This document shows, piece by piece, positions 36,841 to 46,490 of a stretch of 64,000 bases of DNA. Below the pieces are notes generated by a model. It had not been told where the DNA came from, did not search any database, and saw only the letters and a program-made list of their open reading frames with translations. Both the position numbers and the translations under genes were made by a program. Each line of letters opens with the position of its first letter. Positions within the stretch are counted from its first letter, which is position 1. Source of the stretch: Dethiosulfatibacter aminovorans DSM 17477 (lineage in GTDB: Bacteria; Bacillota; Clostridia; Tissierellales; Dethiosulfatibacteraceae); the NCBI RefSeq assembly GCF_900142005.1, contig NZ_FQZL01000022.1, forward strand, positions 1 to 64,000, given 5' to 3'.

Positions 36841-37059
36841 ATGTATTCAGTAAACAATGTCAATTATAAAGTGGAAAATAATATTTCTTTGAAATCAATA
36901 GTAAACAGATACGAAAACTCTACCATTACAAGTCAAATAAAGGGATTCGCAAATTATATTATATTGAATAAAAAAAAGATCAAGAGAAATGAATTAGATG
37001 ATATAATTATTAAGGATGGCGATGTAATTGTAATCATACCATTCGTAGGGGCAGGATAA
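36841..37059 (+). CDS. MoaD/ThiS-like ubiquitin-fold sulfur carrier
   Basis: A 72-residue beta-grasp protein. The middle NYIILNKKKIKRNELDDIII and the ending KDGDVIVIIPFVGAG match MoaD/ThiS. These proteins carry sulfur as a C-terminal thiocarboxylate for molybdopterin or thiamin synthesis; next to AOR a role in tungstopterin assembly is likely. The C-terminus is GAG rather than the expected GG, which is unusual. ATG 36841 has AGGAGG; the longer open frame from 36772 overlaps the AOR end and is rejected. Confidence 0.82.
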   Translation: MYSVNNVNYKVENNISLKSIVNRYENSTITSQIKGFANYIILNKKKIKRNELDDIIIKDGDVIVIIPFVGAG

Positions 37060-37082
37060 ATCGAAAAGAGGGATGATAGTAA

Positions 37083-39098
37083 TTGATATTGAATGATATG
37101 AAAAAAACATATACAACCGAAAGAAATATCAGTAAAAAATTATTTGAATACAAGGAAGAGTGGAATAAATTCATGAGGGATGAAACCGTGGACACAGAGA
37201 TCATTCCAGAGTATATTTTAAAGTCTTGGAAAATAAGCAAAGAATATGGTGTCAATCCTAATGTTTTAAAAAATAACAGCATAATATATTATGGTAAAAA
37301 AAATCAAATACCGGAAGAGAGCAGACAATTAATAAAATATCAAGTTATTCTGAAAGAATTGGCCGATATTGCTGAAGAGAATGGATTCAATTTTTTGTTT
37401 GTGGATACAAATCTAAAAGCTATATATTTTGATTCAGAATTACATAATTTATTCCAGAAACCACAAATTGATGAAGTGCTATTTATGGGGTCAGACTGTT
37501 CAGAAAAAATTATTGGAACTTCTTCAATGAGTGTAGCATTAAGAGAAAATAGAAGTGTACAGTTAATTGCAGCACAACACTACAATCAGGAATTTCACAA
37601 CACGCACTGCTCAGCATCCCCGATCTATTCAGAAGACGGCAGTAAAATTGGCGTCTTAAACTTATCAAGCAATAATATGAGCAAAATTTATGAAAGCAGG
37701 ATTCTTTTAGACGTATTAATTGAAATCTTCAGAATAAGATTGAAAGAAGAAAAAACATTGCTTAGGAAAAACGTTCTTTTGATAAATCAACTTGAAAACG
37801 AATCAGAAGACGGTTATATAATGCTTGATGGCAATGAAGATGTTGTATATTATAATAAAAATGCTATAAAACTTCTAAATATAAGCGAAAATGGCAATTT
37901 GAAATCTTCCCTGTCACAAAATATTGACAAACTGAAATTAAATGATTTTAAATATAGCCAGGAGCAATATATTCAAATAGCAGGGAATAATGTGAAGTTT
38001 AAACTCATAGAGTTTTATGGGTTTGAAGAGAATACTGAAAAGATAATTGTCATATCAAAGGTGGATAAAAATCAGGTCACTCTAAAACCAAAGGAAAGTG
38101 AAGATGGACTCTTGAATTTCACTAATATAGTCGGAAAAAGCATAGATATTAGAGAAGCTAAAAATCTGGGAATTCAGATTGCAAAGACAGATCTTCCAAT
38201 ACTCATATTCGGCGAAACCGGTACTGGAAAGGAGATGTTCGCTCAGTCCATACACAACAGCAGCAACAGACGCGAGGGACCCTTTGTTCCTATAAACTGC
38301 GGAGCTATTCCACTTGAACTTGTAGAAAGTGAACTGTTCGGATATGAATCCGGAGCATTCACAGGAGCGTTAAGAACAGGCAAGAAAGGTAAAATTGAAG
38401 TCGCTGAAGGTGGAACTCTCTTTCTCGATGAAATTGAAAGCATGCCTATGTCTGTCCAGATCAAGCTATTAAGAGCGTTGTCGTCGAGAAAGATTGTAAA
38501 GGTGGGAGGAACAAAATCAATATCCATTGACATCAGAATAGTCTCGGCTACAAAAAAAGACCTTCTGAAGGAAGCTGACAAGGACAATTTCAGAGAAGAT
38601 CTTTACTATAGAATAAGCACTTTCATTTTAAAGCTGCCCCCCTTGAGGGAACGAACAGATGATATTGAAATATTGCTGAATCATTTCATAGAGGAATACC
38701 GCCAAAGAAGCAACTACTGTACAGGAAGATATTCCAAGGAGTTTTTAGAGGCGCTGAAGAAATACTATTGGAGAGGCAATGTAAGGGAATTTAAAAATGT
38801 AATACAAAGAGCAGTTGTCCTGGCTGGCGACAAGGGCAAGATTGACATCGACCATCTTCCTGATAATATTCGAAGTTCCTATATCTATAAAAATACGAAG
38901 GAAAAGTTAGTTGAAATACTCAGTGAAAAAAAGTATTCAAATGCACTCAAGATCGGTGAGGAAATAATTATCAAAGATGTATTGAACACAACAGATTACA
39001 ATATTAACCAAAGTGCCAAGTTATTAGGCATCACAAGAAGCACCTTGTACAAAAAAATCCAGAAGAATCCATGTTTGATAAACAAGAAGGAACTCTAG
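37083..39098 (+). CDS. Sigma54-dependent activator, AcoR type
   Basis: A 671-residue enhancer-binding protein. The N-terminal sensor (about 25-230) has the AcoR-like start PEYILKSWKISKEYGVNP and a GAF-like fold; a PAS-like stretch follows (235-330). The AAA+ domain shows Walker A GETGTGKE (377-384), the sigma54-contact loop GAFTGA (424-429) and Walker B TLFLDE (445-450). A Fis-type helix-turn-helix ends the protein (NQSAKLLGITRSTLYKKI). The start is probably TTG 37083. It should activate the sigma54 promoter at 33814 of its own operon. Confidence 0.93.
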   Translation: MILNDMKKTYTTERNISKKLFEYKEEWNKFMRDETVDTEIIPEYILKSWKISKEYGVNPNVLKNNSIIYYGKKNQIPEESRQLIKYQVILKELADIAEENGFNFLFVDTNLKAIYFDSELHNLFQKPQIDEVLFMGSDCSEKIIGTSSMSVALRENRSVQLIAAQHYNQEFHNTHCSASPIYSEDGSKIGVLNLSSNNMSKIYESRILLDVLIEIFRIRLKEEKTLLRKNVLLINQLENESEDGYIMLDGNEDVVYYNKNAIKLLNISENGNLKSSLSQNIDKLKLNDFKYSQEQYIQIAGNNVKFKLIEFYGFEENTEKIIVISKVDKNQVTLKPKESEDGLLNFTNIVGKSIDIREAKNLGIQIAKTDLPILIFGETGTGKEMFAQSIHNSSNRREGPFVPINCGAIPLELVESELFGYESGAFTGALRTGKKGKIEVAEGGTLFLDEIESMPMSVQIKLLRALSSRKIVKVGGTKSISIDIRIVSATKKDLLKEADKDNFREDLYYRISTFILKLPPLRERTDDIEILLNHFIEEYRQRSNYCTGRYSKEFLEALKKYYWRGNVREFKNVIQRAVVLAGDKGKIDIDHLPDNIRSSYIYKNTKEKLVEILSEKKYSNALKIGEEIIIKDVLNTTDYNINQSAKLLGITRSTLYKKIQKNPCLINKKEL

Positions 39099-39262
39099 AA
39101 ATTGCAAACCTAATGAAGGGTATTCGAAAGATTCAAAATAGCTAATTTCATATTTATCTTGATTTGACTTTTCTCTAATCAATGTCTTAATTCCAAACAT
39201 GTGTATTTTCAACAATAAAACTGTTTAACACCAAAAGGCGCATATTTCTCATGAAATTGCGG

Positions 39263-39268
39263 TATAAT
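39263..39268 (+). promoter_or_regulatory. -10 element for the FAD oxidoreductase gene
   Basis: TATAAT at 39263-39268 lies 50 bp before the start; no clear -35 is present. Nothing else was recognised between 39099 and 39317. Confidence 0.4.
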
Positions 39269-39317
39269 AAGAATATACCGGTTTACGTTAAGAAATTATG
39301 ATAATTGGAGGGGAGAA

Positions 39318-40667
39318 ATGAACGGATTGCAGATGATCGCAGAGAATGATATAAGGATCCATAATGAAAAAGTAATCAAAATTGCAAGACAGTTGAAAGA
39401 ACGCAAAAGCACTACTCCATTAAGTCTAAAGAAAAAGGCTGTTTCTCACGAGGTACCCAAACCTAATGACAAAAGGCATTCAGATGAGAAACTTGACATA
39501 AGCGACCTTGACGAGGTTATCCATATCGATGCAGAAAAAATGATTTGCATTGCAGAGCCTGGTGTAACATTTGAGAAACTTGTAGAAGAGACCGGCAAAC
39601 ACGGACTCGCTCCCGTTGTAGTACCGGAGCATAAAACCATAACTATAGGAGGTGCCGTTGCAGGAGGTGGAATTGAATCCATGTCATACAAGTTTGGTTC
39701 ATTCCACGACAGTTGTCTTGAATTTGAAATTGTCACTGCCAAAGGCGATGTTATGGAATGCACTCCGGATAATGAGAATATGCTTTTATTCCAGATGGTT
39801 CACTGGACGTTTGGAACATTGGGAATAATTACATTGCTCAAGTTCAGGCTCATACCTGTAAAACCGCTGGTGAAGATGACTTACGAAAAATTTGAAAGTC
39901 TAGAAGAATACAAAGACGCAATAAAGGAACATTATATCAAACGAGATATTGATTTTATGGACGGTATTATCCATTCCTCTGAAAAATTCGTTCTTTGTGC
40001 AGGAGATTTTGTTGATGATGCTCCTTACACTCACAACTATGACTGGTTGAGGGTGTATTATCAAAGTACAGATGAAAGAAAAGAAGACTACCTGAAAACA
40101 CCCGACTATTTCTTCAGATATGATAGCGGAACAACAAGCTCACATCCAAAATCATTCATTGGAAGACTTCTGTTCAGAAAATTCATAAACTCCAATAACG
40201 TACTAAAGGTTACCAATGATTTAAGAAAAGTAATACCTTCAAATTTTATTCCCATAACGGTTGACCTTTTCCTGCCGTTCTCAAAGGTCGATGAATTTAT
40301 GGAATGGTATGTAAAAGAGGTTAATCATTTCCCACTATGGTGCGTACCCTATAAAGTAATGCATAAATATGAATGGTTATCCGACGAATTTCTGGAAAAT
40401 GTCGAGGATGAACTTTTTCTTGACATTGCAATATATAATATGAAAAGGGAAAATCCGGAACATTACCATAGGATCATCGAAGAAAAATTGATTGAACTGG
40501 GTGCCATTAAGACTCTTATATCAACCAACCTTTATTCCGAAGAGGAATTCTGGAATATATGGAATAAAAAGAACTATGATTTGGTCAAGGAAAAGACTGA
40601 TCCGGACAATATATTCAGGGGTTATTATGAGAAGATGTGCAGAACATCAAGAGGATTGGGCAGATAG
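39318..40667 (+). CDS. FAD-binding (PCMH/VAO) oxidoreductase, DHCR24-like
   Basis: A 449-residue flavoprotein of the vanillyl-alcohol-oxidase fold. Residues about 40-190 hold the FAD domain with PGVTFEKLVEET and TIGGAVAGGGIESMSYKFG; the histidine for covalent flavin is not in its usual place. The C-terminal half resembles the delta24-sterol reductase-like group found in bacteria. The substrate is unknown. GGAGGGG precedes the ATG, and it is monocistronic with a strong terminator. Confidence 0.8.
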   Translation: MNGLQMIAENDIRIHNEKVIKIARQLKERKSTTPLSLKKKAVSHEVPKPNDKRHSDEKLDISDLDEVIHIDAEKMICIAEPGVTFEKLVEETGKHGLAPVVVPEHKTITIGGAVAGGGIESMSYKFGSFHDSCLEFEIVTAKGDVMECTPDNENMLLFQMVHWTFGTLGIITLLKFRLIPVKPLVKMTYEKFESLEEYKDAIKEHYIKRDIDFMDGIIHSSEKFVLCAGDFVDDAPYTHNYDWLRVYYQSTDERKEDYLKTPDYFFRYDSGTTSSHPKSFIGRLLFRKFINSNNVLKVTNDLRKVIPSNFIPITVDLFLPFSKVDEFMEWYVKEVNHFPLWCVPYKVMHKYEWLSDEFLENVEDELFLDIAIYNMKRENPEHYHRIIEEKLIELGAIKTLISTNLYSEEEFWNIWNKKNYDLVKEKTDPDNIFRGYYEKMCRTSRGLGR

Positions 40668-40697
40668 GATTAAACGACTCTAACCTTAATGCAATTT

Positions 40698-40743
40698 GGC
40701 GTAATTCGATTAACGGAAATAGTTTGGAATTACGCCATTTTTT
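40698..40743. terminator. Intrinsic terminator, shared by convergent genes
   Basis: GGCGTAATTC (40698-40707) pairs perfectly with GAATTACGCC (40727-40736), followed by T residues. Confidence 0.85.
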
Positions 40744-40762
40744 ATCAGGTTCACTTTTAATA

Positions 40763-41155
40763 TCAGCACGTTCCATGAGCAAGAAGCGCAACCTGTTCCC
40801 CGGCATGATACAATTTGTTATATCTTCTGCAAGCTTCCGGAGTCCTTTCAACAATCACTTTTTCAAAGCCATTTTCAAGAAGGTAATTGACTACTTCTTC
40901 CGGTACAGTCAAAGCACCATTTGCACCATTTCCTATAACCAGAATCTTGATGTTCCTGTCAATTACTTTATCTACCATTGATATGTTCAGCACATGCCCC
41001 TTTCTCGCTTTCCATCTTCTGACTTTATCACCTGTCAACCTTATGTCCTTGCCTTTTCCTATTCTTGAATCGCCTTCTTCAGAGTGTTCCTCTCCCAATA
41101 TAATAAATTTACCCCACGAATAGTGTTCAATAGGCCCTTTAGGATCATCAAACAT
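40763..41155 (-). CDS. Mth938-like domain protein
   Basis: A 130-residue protein of the Mth938/NDUFAF3 (DUF498) fold. The central KILVIGNGANGALTVPEEV and the C-terminal HGTC are family features; some members form a pocket of unknown ligand. ATG 41155 has GAGAGG eight bases upstream; the frame could also open at GTG 41164, which overlaps that site. Its role is unknown. Confidence 0.82.
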   Translation of the reverse strand: MFDDPKGPIEHYSWGKFIILGEEHSEEGDSRIGKGKDIRLTGDKVRRWKARKGHVLNISMVDKVIDRNIKILVIGNGANGALTVPEEVVNYLLENGFEKVIVERTPEACRRYNKLYHAGEQVALLAHGTC

Positions 41156-41423
41156 ATTTCTCACCTCTCTACTTAAATTCTACATATCATCTCCCCAGTC
41201 GTCAACATCAGCCTGATTTTATATAAGATATCCGCCCCTGCATCCAAGCGCTTGTACCTTGCCCGATCTTAATATTCTTATTAAGAAAATCGTAGTATAA
41301 TAGAGTTATCAAGATATTATATCCATTAAACTTATAGAACATCAAAAAACCATTTGAAGTCAACTGTCTTAACGATGTGCGAAATCACCTTAAAGTAGAA
41401 AAGAATAGAAGGAGATATCTGTT

Positions 41424-42647
41424 ATGCTAAAAAAGCGATTGCAAATCAAGGACTCTCAGGTAAGAAAGAATCTTAAATGGCACATATTGCGCCTGTTGCG
41501 GCTAAACAGCAGAACTAGACAAGAACTTCTAGACAAGATCAAGGAAATGTATGTAGGCTATTGGATGTCAAATAATGAACTCATAGATATCAATTTAAAC
41601 ACTCTGATGCATGAAGATTCTATAGAATATTCAGATAAATACGCAATAACAGAAAAAGGGCTGCACGAATTAGACAAAAGGGAAAAAAGTATTGAACAGC
41701 ACCATATGAGTTATCTATCAAAAGAGGCCTGTGCCAAATACTCCTTGTGGGGAAATGTTGGGCTGTCGGCCTTGGAATTTTTTATCGGCTTTCTCTCCGG
41801 AAGCATTGGTCTTATTGCAGATGCTGTACACACCGGCATAGACATAGTTGCATCAGCAATAACATGGATTGGCATAAAGATAGATAGAGAAGCACAATCT
41901 GCCCTTATTGGTGGTATAATCCTATGTTGCATCGGTGCCTTCATTGCTTTTGAATCGATAACAAAGATATTTACACCCGTTGAGATACATTTCCAGATTG
42001 TTGCTTTGGTTACCATAGTAATCAATATAGCCGTTAATGGCTATTTCTCCTACTATAAGTTTTATGTTGGTGGGCAGACAAGAAGTATATCACTGGTAGC
42101 CGATGCCTATCATACAAAAACAGATATCTGGTCATCGGTAGCTGTTTTAATCGGTCTTCTTGGTGCAACTTTAGGATTTTTCGCGTTAGATGCTATTGCC
42201 GGGGTAGTCGTTTCTTTTTTCATAATCCTGGGTGGCTATGAGCTAATCAAGGAATCTCATGGTATTATGCAAGGCAAAGATCCTAAAATCGAAAAATTCT
42301 CGAGATTTCTTGACAGCCATCTAAATGTTTTACAAGAGAGAGGAGTATTTATATTCCTCTGGTTCTTAAATCTGAGAGAGACAACAAAAGAAGAGAATTT
42401 CAAGTGTGTTAAAAAAGGTTTTGGAAAACACTTCCCGGTGAAACTGGAGGATAAGGATTATGAGAGTATTTATGCTGGACTAGTGATAGACCATCTATTG
42501 GAATCGGTGAATGGAAAACTTAGATTGACCGAAAAAGGTAAAAAAGAACTAAATAGGTTAGCAAAAAAGCAAGTTGCCTACGTCGCCTGGTCTAAAAGCA
42601 AATTCGTAAATGCAAGAAAAATCAATTGGTTTAGCGAGGGATTATAA
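41424..42647 (+). CDS. Cation diffusion facilitator flanked by winged-helix-like domains
   Basis: A 407-residue three-part protein. Residues 1-90 look like a PadR-type winged helix (RLLRLNSRTRQELLDKI, wing ITEKGLHELDKREKS). Residues 105-275 are the CDF membrane domain with both metal sites as HxxxD (His136/Asp140 and His230/Asp234), the pattern of zinc and related carriers. Residues 290-385 replace the usual CDF cytosolic domain and end in a second wing-like LRLTEKGKKELNRLAKKQ. It may be a metal exporter that also binds DNA, or whose cytosolic domains gate transport. Confidence 0.82.
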   Translation: MLKKRLQIKDSQVRKNLKWHILRLLRLNSRTRQELLDKIKEMYVGYWMSNNELIDINLNTLMHEDSIEYSDKYAITEKGLHELDKREKSIEQHHMSYLSKEACAKYSLWGNVGLSALEFFIGFLSGSIGLIADAVHTGIDIVASAITWIGIKIDREAQSALIGGIILCCIGAFIAFESITKIFTPVEIHFQIVALVTIVINIAVNGYFSYYKFYVGGQTRSISLVADAYHTKTDIWSSVAVLIGLLGATLGFFALDAIAGVVVSFFIILGGYELIKESHGIMQGKDPKIEKFSRFLDSHLNVLQERGVFIFLWFLNLRETTKEENFKCVKKGFGKHFPVKLEDKDYESIYAGLVIDHLLESVNGKLRLTEKGKKELNRLAKKQVAYVAWSKSKFVNARKINWFSEGL

Positions 42648-42670
42648 ACAGTATTATCAAGACAGCCAAG

Positions 42671-42717
42671 AAAAAGGAGCTGTTTATATAGAATAAATAT
42701 CTACATAACAGCTCCTT
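42671..42717 (-). terminator. Intrinsic terminator after the YfcC-1 operon
   Basis: AAGGAGCTGTT (42674-42684) pairs with AACAGCTCCTT (42707-42717). In the minus reading a run of five T residues follows the stem. Confidence 0.75.
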
Positions 42718-42811
42718 GCACTAAACTATACCATTCAATTCATTTTTTTATCAATAGATTTAAATCAAAACAAATACATATATCAATTGTCGACAAATGG
42801 ACTATTATTTA

Positions 42812-44242
42812 CTAAAACGGACCGTAATCTATCAGTACCGCGATTGTAAGCAAAACAACTGACATTCCTATCAAAAGCGACACTAAAGGTATAACAAATC
42901 TGAACCACTTGTTGAAAGGCACCTTGCCCATTCCAAGCATAATCAGCAGAACTCCAGCAGTTGGATAGATAATATTTGTAAGTCCATCACCCAATTGAAA
43001 TGCCAATACTGCAATCTGTCTATTCAAGCCTACAATATCAGACAAAGGCACCATAATAGGCATTGTTGCTGCAGCTTGTCCACTACCAGATACTATGAAG
43101 AAATTAATTGCACAGTGGGCGGCAAGCATAGCATAAGCACTTATCATTACAGGCAGATTAGACAATGGAATTGAAATAGCATGAATCACCGTATGTATAA
43201 TACCTGCTTGATCAAGAACCGCAGTAATCCCATATGCAAATCCTATAACACAAAGCCCTGGAGCAAACCCAGCAATTCCATTTAGAAAAGCTTTTGTACC
43301 ATCGTTTATGCTGATTTTATTAGCTATCATTGTTATTATGGTTACCCCAATAAACAATGCTGCCATTTCAGTAAAAAACCATCCCCAGTTTAATGCACCA
43401 TAGACAAATAATCCTAATGCTGAAATCACAGATAGTATTGATATTACATGTCCACCAGTCAACGATGTTTCATTCATTTTTTTATCTTTGTGCAACTCGT
43501 CTTCAACTTCAACGTTGGCCATAAAACTCTTGCTCGGATCCTTTCTTATCTTCCTCGCATATCTCAATACATATATAAGTGAAAATCCGACCATGAATAT
43601 CATACTTATTGTTCTGAATGCAAATCCTGAATACATCGGAAGTTCAGCTATACCGTGAGATACTCCTACAGTAAAAGGATTACTTGGTCCGGTTGCGAAT
43701 CCAACAATACCACCTACAATTGCCAGCGATACACCTACTATTCTATCATAACCCAATCCTAAAGCTATTGCTATAGCTAAAGGAACAAAGGGAATCGCTC
43801 CTTCTGCGAATCCAAGAAAGCCTCCTAAAAATGCAAAGAAACCAAACAATACCACGATGATTATATCACCCTTTTTACCGAATACCTTAACAATTCTCGA
43901 GACGAATGCATCAAAAGCACCTGCATAAGTAACAACTTGTATTGCTCCACCAACCAACATTCCACACAGCATCATCGTAGCTGCAAAACTATTTGCAAAT
44001 CCCCTAGGTATAGCTGTAAGAACATCCATAAATTTAATTCCAGGCACTTCAGTATAATGAAAACTATTGCTGTCTACTATCATCCTTCCATTCATTTCCA
44101 CCATGTCATATGACCCTGAAGGAATGACATATGACAATAAGGCACACCCAACTATTATGAAAAATATTAGTGCATATGGATTTATCATTTCCCTCTTCTT
44201 ACCAACTTTTTCTTTTAGGTTTTTATTATTTGATTCGCTCAT
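42812..44242 (-). CDS. YfcC-family permease (copy 1)
   Basis: A 476-residue carrier with about twelve membrane segments. MINPYALIFFIIVGCALLSY, GFAEGAIPFVPLAIAIALG, GFATGPSNPFTVGVSHGIA and LGDGLTNIIYPTAGVLL are hallmarks of the YfcC/C4-dicarboxylate anaerobic carrier-like family, members of which carry organic acids, arginine/ornithine or peptides. Its ATG overlaps the stop of the M20 gene (TAATG) with AAGGAGG upstream. The pairing implies that the imported compound is an amidohydrolase substrate. Confidence 0.88.
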   Translation of the reverse strand: MSESNNKNLKEKVGKKREMINPYALIFFIIVGCALLSYVIPSGSYDMVEMNGRMIVDSNSFHYTEVPGIKFMDVLTAIPRGFANSFAATMMLCGMLVGGAIQVVTYAGAFDAFVSRIVKVFGKKGDIIIVVLFGFFAFLGGFLGFAEGAIPFVPLAIAIALGLGYDRIVGVSLAIVGGIVGFATGPSNPFTVGVSHGIAELPMYSGFAFRTISMIFMVGFSLIYVLRYARKIRKDPSKSFMANVEVEDELHKDKKMNETSLTGGHVISILSVISALGLFVYGALNWGWFFTEMAALFIGVTIITMIANKISINDGTKAFLNGIAGFAPGLCVIGFAYGITAVLDQAGIIHTVIHAISIPLSNLPVMISAYAMLAAHCAINFFIVSGSGQAAATMPIMVPLSDIVGLNRQIAVLAFQLGDGLTNIIYPTAGVLLIMLGMGKVPFNKWFRFVIPLVSLLIGMSVVLLTIAVLIDYGPF

Positions 44243-45486
44243 TAAAAATCCTCCTTGTTTAAATACTCTATTGCAATCTCTTTATATAGTTTTGATCCTA
44301 TAATGAGACTGTCTTCATCAACTACCATTCTTGAATTATGCAAACATTCCTTATCGGATACCTCATTTCCTCCGCATCCCAGCCAAATAAATGCACCTTG
44401 CCTTGTTTCCAAATAATGCGAAAAATCTTCACCTCCTAATTTAGGCACATCACTCATGGTTACACCAGAAATGTCCTTAATACCCTCGCATACTTTCTTT
44501 ACAAACATAGACATGCGTTTATCATTAATAGTAGCCGAATATCCCTTTAATCTAGTAAATTCATAGGAACCGCCATACATCTCAGTAGTGCCCTTTACTA
44601 CATTCTCCATTTTGTTAAATATGGCATTCCTGATATTTTCATTGAAAGTTCTAACTGTTCCCAATAGGTTGACTTCTGTTGGTATGGCGTTGAAAGCCGT
44701 ACCACCTTGAATCTTTCCTATGGAAATCAACGCTTTTTCAATCGGATCTATTTCTCTGCCAATAATACCTTGAAACTGTCCAATTATTATCGACGCCATA
44801 TAAATCGGATCAATTCCCAAATGTGGAGACATTGCATGAGTTCCTTTGCCAATAATTTTAATATCGAACAAGTCTGTAGCTGCCATTGCCTCAGTATTTG
44901 GAATTTCAATGTACCCTGTCGGAATATTTGGCGTGACATGTATTCCAAAAATCGCATCAACATCATCTATCAGTCCACTTTCCATTACAATTCTGGCACC
45001 ACCCGGTGCTGGTCCTTCCTCAGCCGGTTGAAAAATCAGTTTTACCGTCCCTTTTATTTTATCCTTATTGTCAGCCAGCATTTTTGCCGCACCAAGTAAC
45101 ATGGCGGTATGACAATCATGGCCACATGCGTGCATATATCCTTCATTTTTTGAACTGAATTCCAGTCCTGTCTCCTCAGGTATATTCAATCCATCAATGT
45201 CACCCCTTATGGCAACCGTTTTCCCGCTTTCGATTCCTGAAATGGTTGCAACGACTCCTGTTGTTACTCTCGATGGAAGACTTGCTCCAGCTCTTGTAAA
45301 ATATTGTTTCGTTGAATCATCTACCAGTCCTGTCGCATCGACATTTATTCTCTCGTATTCTATCCCATATTGTTTCAAACATTCAATTATGTATTTAGTA
45401 GTATTGTATTCATTAAATCCGGTTTCCGGACACATATGTAGATTCCTTCTGTTTTCAATTATTCTTTCTTCGTAGTTTTCAATCAT
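44242..45486 (-). CDS. M20-family amidohydrolase (copy 1)
   Basis: A 414-residue M20D metallo-amidohydrolase, which removes acyl groups from N-acyl amino acids or hydrolyses small amides. The metal motifs are HACGHDCHTAM and QPAEEGPAPGGA, with GIHV and a C-terminal GGEDFSHY. ATG 45486 has AGAGG upstream and is preferred over 45507. It overlaps the downstream permease gene by TAATG and follows the gamma-glutamyl hydrolase gene, forming a three-gene unit. Confidence 0.9.
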   Translation of the reverse strand: MIENYEERIIENRRNLHMCPETGFNEYNTTKYIIECLKQYGIEYERINVDATGLVDDSTKQYFTRAGASLPSRVTTGVVATISGIESGKTVAIRGDIDGLNIPEETGLEFSSKNEGYMHACGHDCHTAMLLGAAKMLADNKDKIKGTVKLIFQPAEEGPAPGGARIVMESGLIDDVDAIFGIHVTPNIPTGYIEIPNTEAMAATDLFDIKIIGKGTHAMSPHLGIDPIYMASIIIGQFQGIIGREIDPIEKALISIGKIQGGTAFNAIPTEVNLLGTVRTFNENIRNAIFNKMENVVKGTTEMYGGSYEFTRLKGYSATINDKRMSMFVKKVCEGIKDISGVTMSDVPKLGGEDFSHYLETRQGAFIWLGCGGNEVSDKECLHNSRMVVDEDSLIIGSKLYKEIAIEYLNKEDF

Positions 45487-45569
45487 AGTATCATACCTCT
45501 TTTTCATTTAAGCTTCTCTTGTTTTTATTCTATGAATAATTTTTTAACAATTGGCAGTGAGCACCTATA

Positions 45570-46451
45570 TCAATGAGTCTCCTGCACTTTTATTTCTAAA
45601 CATTTTTTTATAAAGCTGTCGAAAATACTTCTTTGTTCAACTACATTTCTTATCATTTCCGGATGCCATTGCAATCCCATGATATACTTGTCTTTATTAC
45701 AGCTTTCAATGCATTCGATGATATTATCATCAGATTTCGCAGTAACTTTCAAATTCTCTCCCACTCTGCTAACACTTTGGTGATGGATGGAATTCACCAT
45801 CAGTTTTTCTTTATTTACGATATTAAAAAGATTGCTGTCCCTGGATACATTTACACTGTGAACCATTTTGTTCCAATTAAGGATATCCGAATGCTCCGAC
45901 CTTGTAATATTCTGATATTTTATATCTTGGTACAAGGACCCGCCCATTGCTACATTTATTATCTGCATACCCCTGCATATTCCCATCATAGGTTTATCCG
46001 TGTTTTCATAGATGTGTTTGACTAATTCTATTTCCATACGATCTCTTTCATCATTAAATTTTGCATAAAAGCTCGCATCATTGTCATCCAAGGTGTCAAT
46101 ATTACCAAGAAGGCCTTTCGAATATTTGTTTTCCTCGTTGTAGACAAACGGATTAATATCATTACCGCCTGTAAACAATATTCCATCCAATACATTCACC
46201 AGACTTTCAATATCCTTTATATCGCTGAAAGATGGAAGCAGCAGAGGAATTCCACCAGCCTCTTCAATGGCCCTGATATCATTGTCGAACACCATTGAAA
46301 ATTTCAATTCATTAAATTCCAGCATGTTTTTTATTGACTCGCATGCATTGCATACTTTTTCGAATTCCTTTTTTTGCTCTTCATTTCCTTTATTCAATTT
46401 TGGCAACCAGCTATTTACACTAACACAAGTAATTCCAATTATTGGTTTCAT
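45570..46451 (-). CDS. Gamma-glutamyl-gamma-aminobutyrate hydrolase family (PuuD-like) protein
   Basis: A 293-residue class I glutamine-amidotransferase-like hydrolase. The nucleophile is Cys159 in GICRGMQ, and the partner His/Glu occur in QWHPE near residue 267. GILFTGGNDINPF is typical of the PuuD group, which cleaves gamma-glutamyl amides. It heads the operon with M20-1 and YfcC-1. A 31-bp inverted repeat lies just upstream (46491-46521). An N-terminal insertion (about residues 14-50) is longer than usual. Confidence 0.88.
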   Translation of the reverse strand: MKPIIGITCVSVNSWLPKLNKGNEEQKKEFEKVCNACESIKNMLEFNELKFSMVFDNDIRAIEEAGGIPLLLPSFSDIKDIESLVNVLDGILFTGGNDINPFVYNEENKYSKGLLGNIDTLDDNDASFYAKFNDERDRMEIELVKHIYENTDKPMMGICRGMQIINVAMGGSLYQDIKYQNITRSEHSDILNWNKMVHSVNVSRDSNLFNIVNKEKLMVNSIHHQSVSRVGENLKVTAKSDDNIIECIESCNKDKYIMGLQWHPEMIRNVVEQRSIFDSFIKKCLEIKVQETH

Positions 46452-46490
46452 AATAGACTCCTAAAAACTTTTGTTGACTTCATCCATTTC

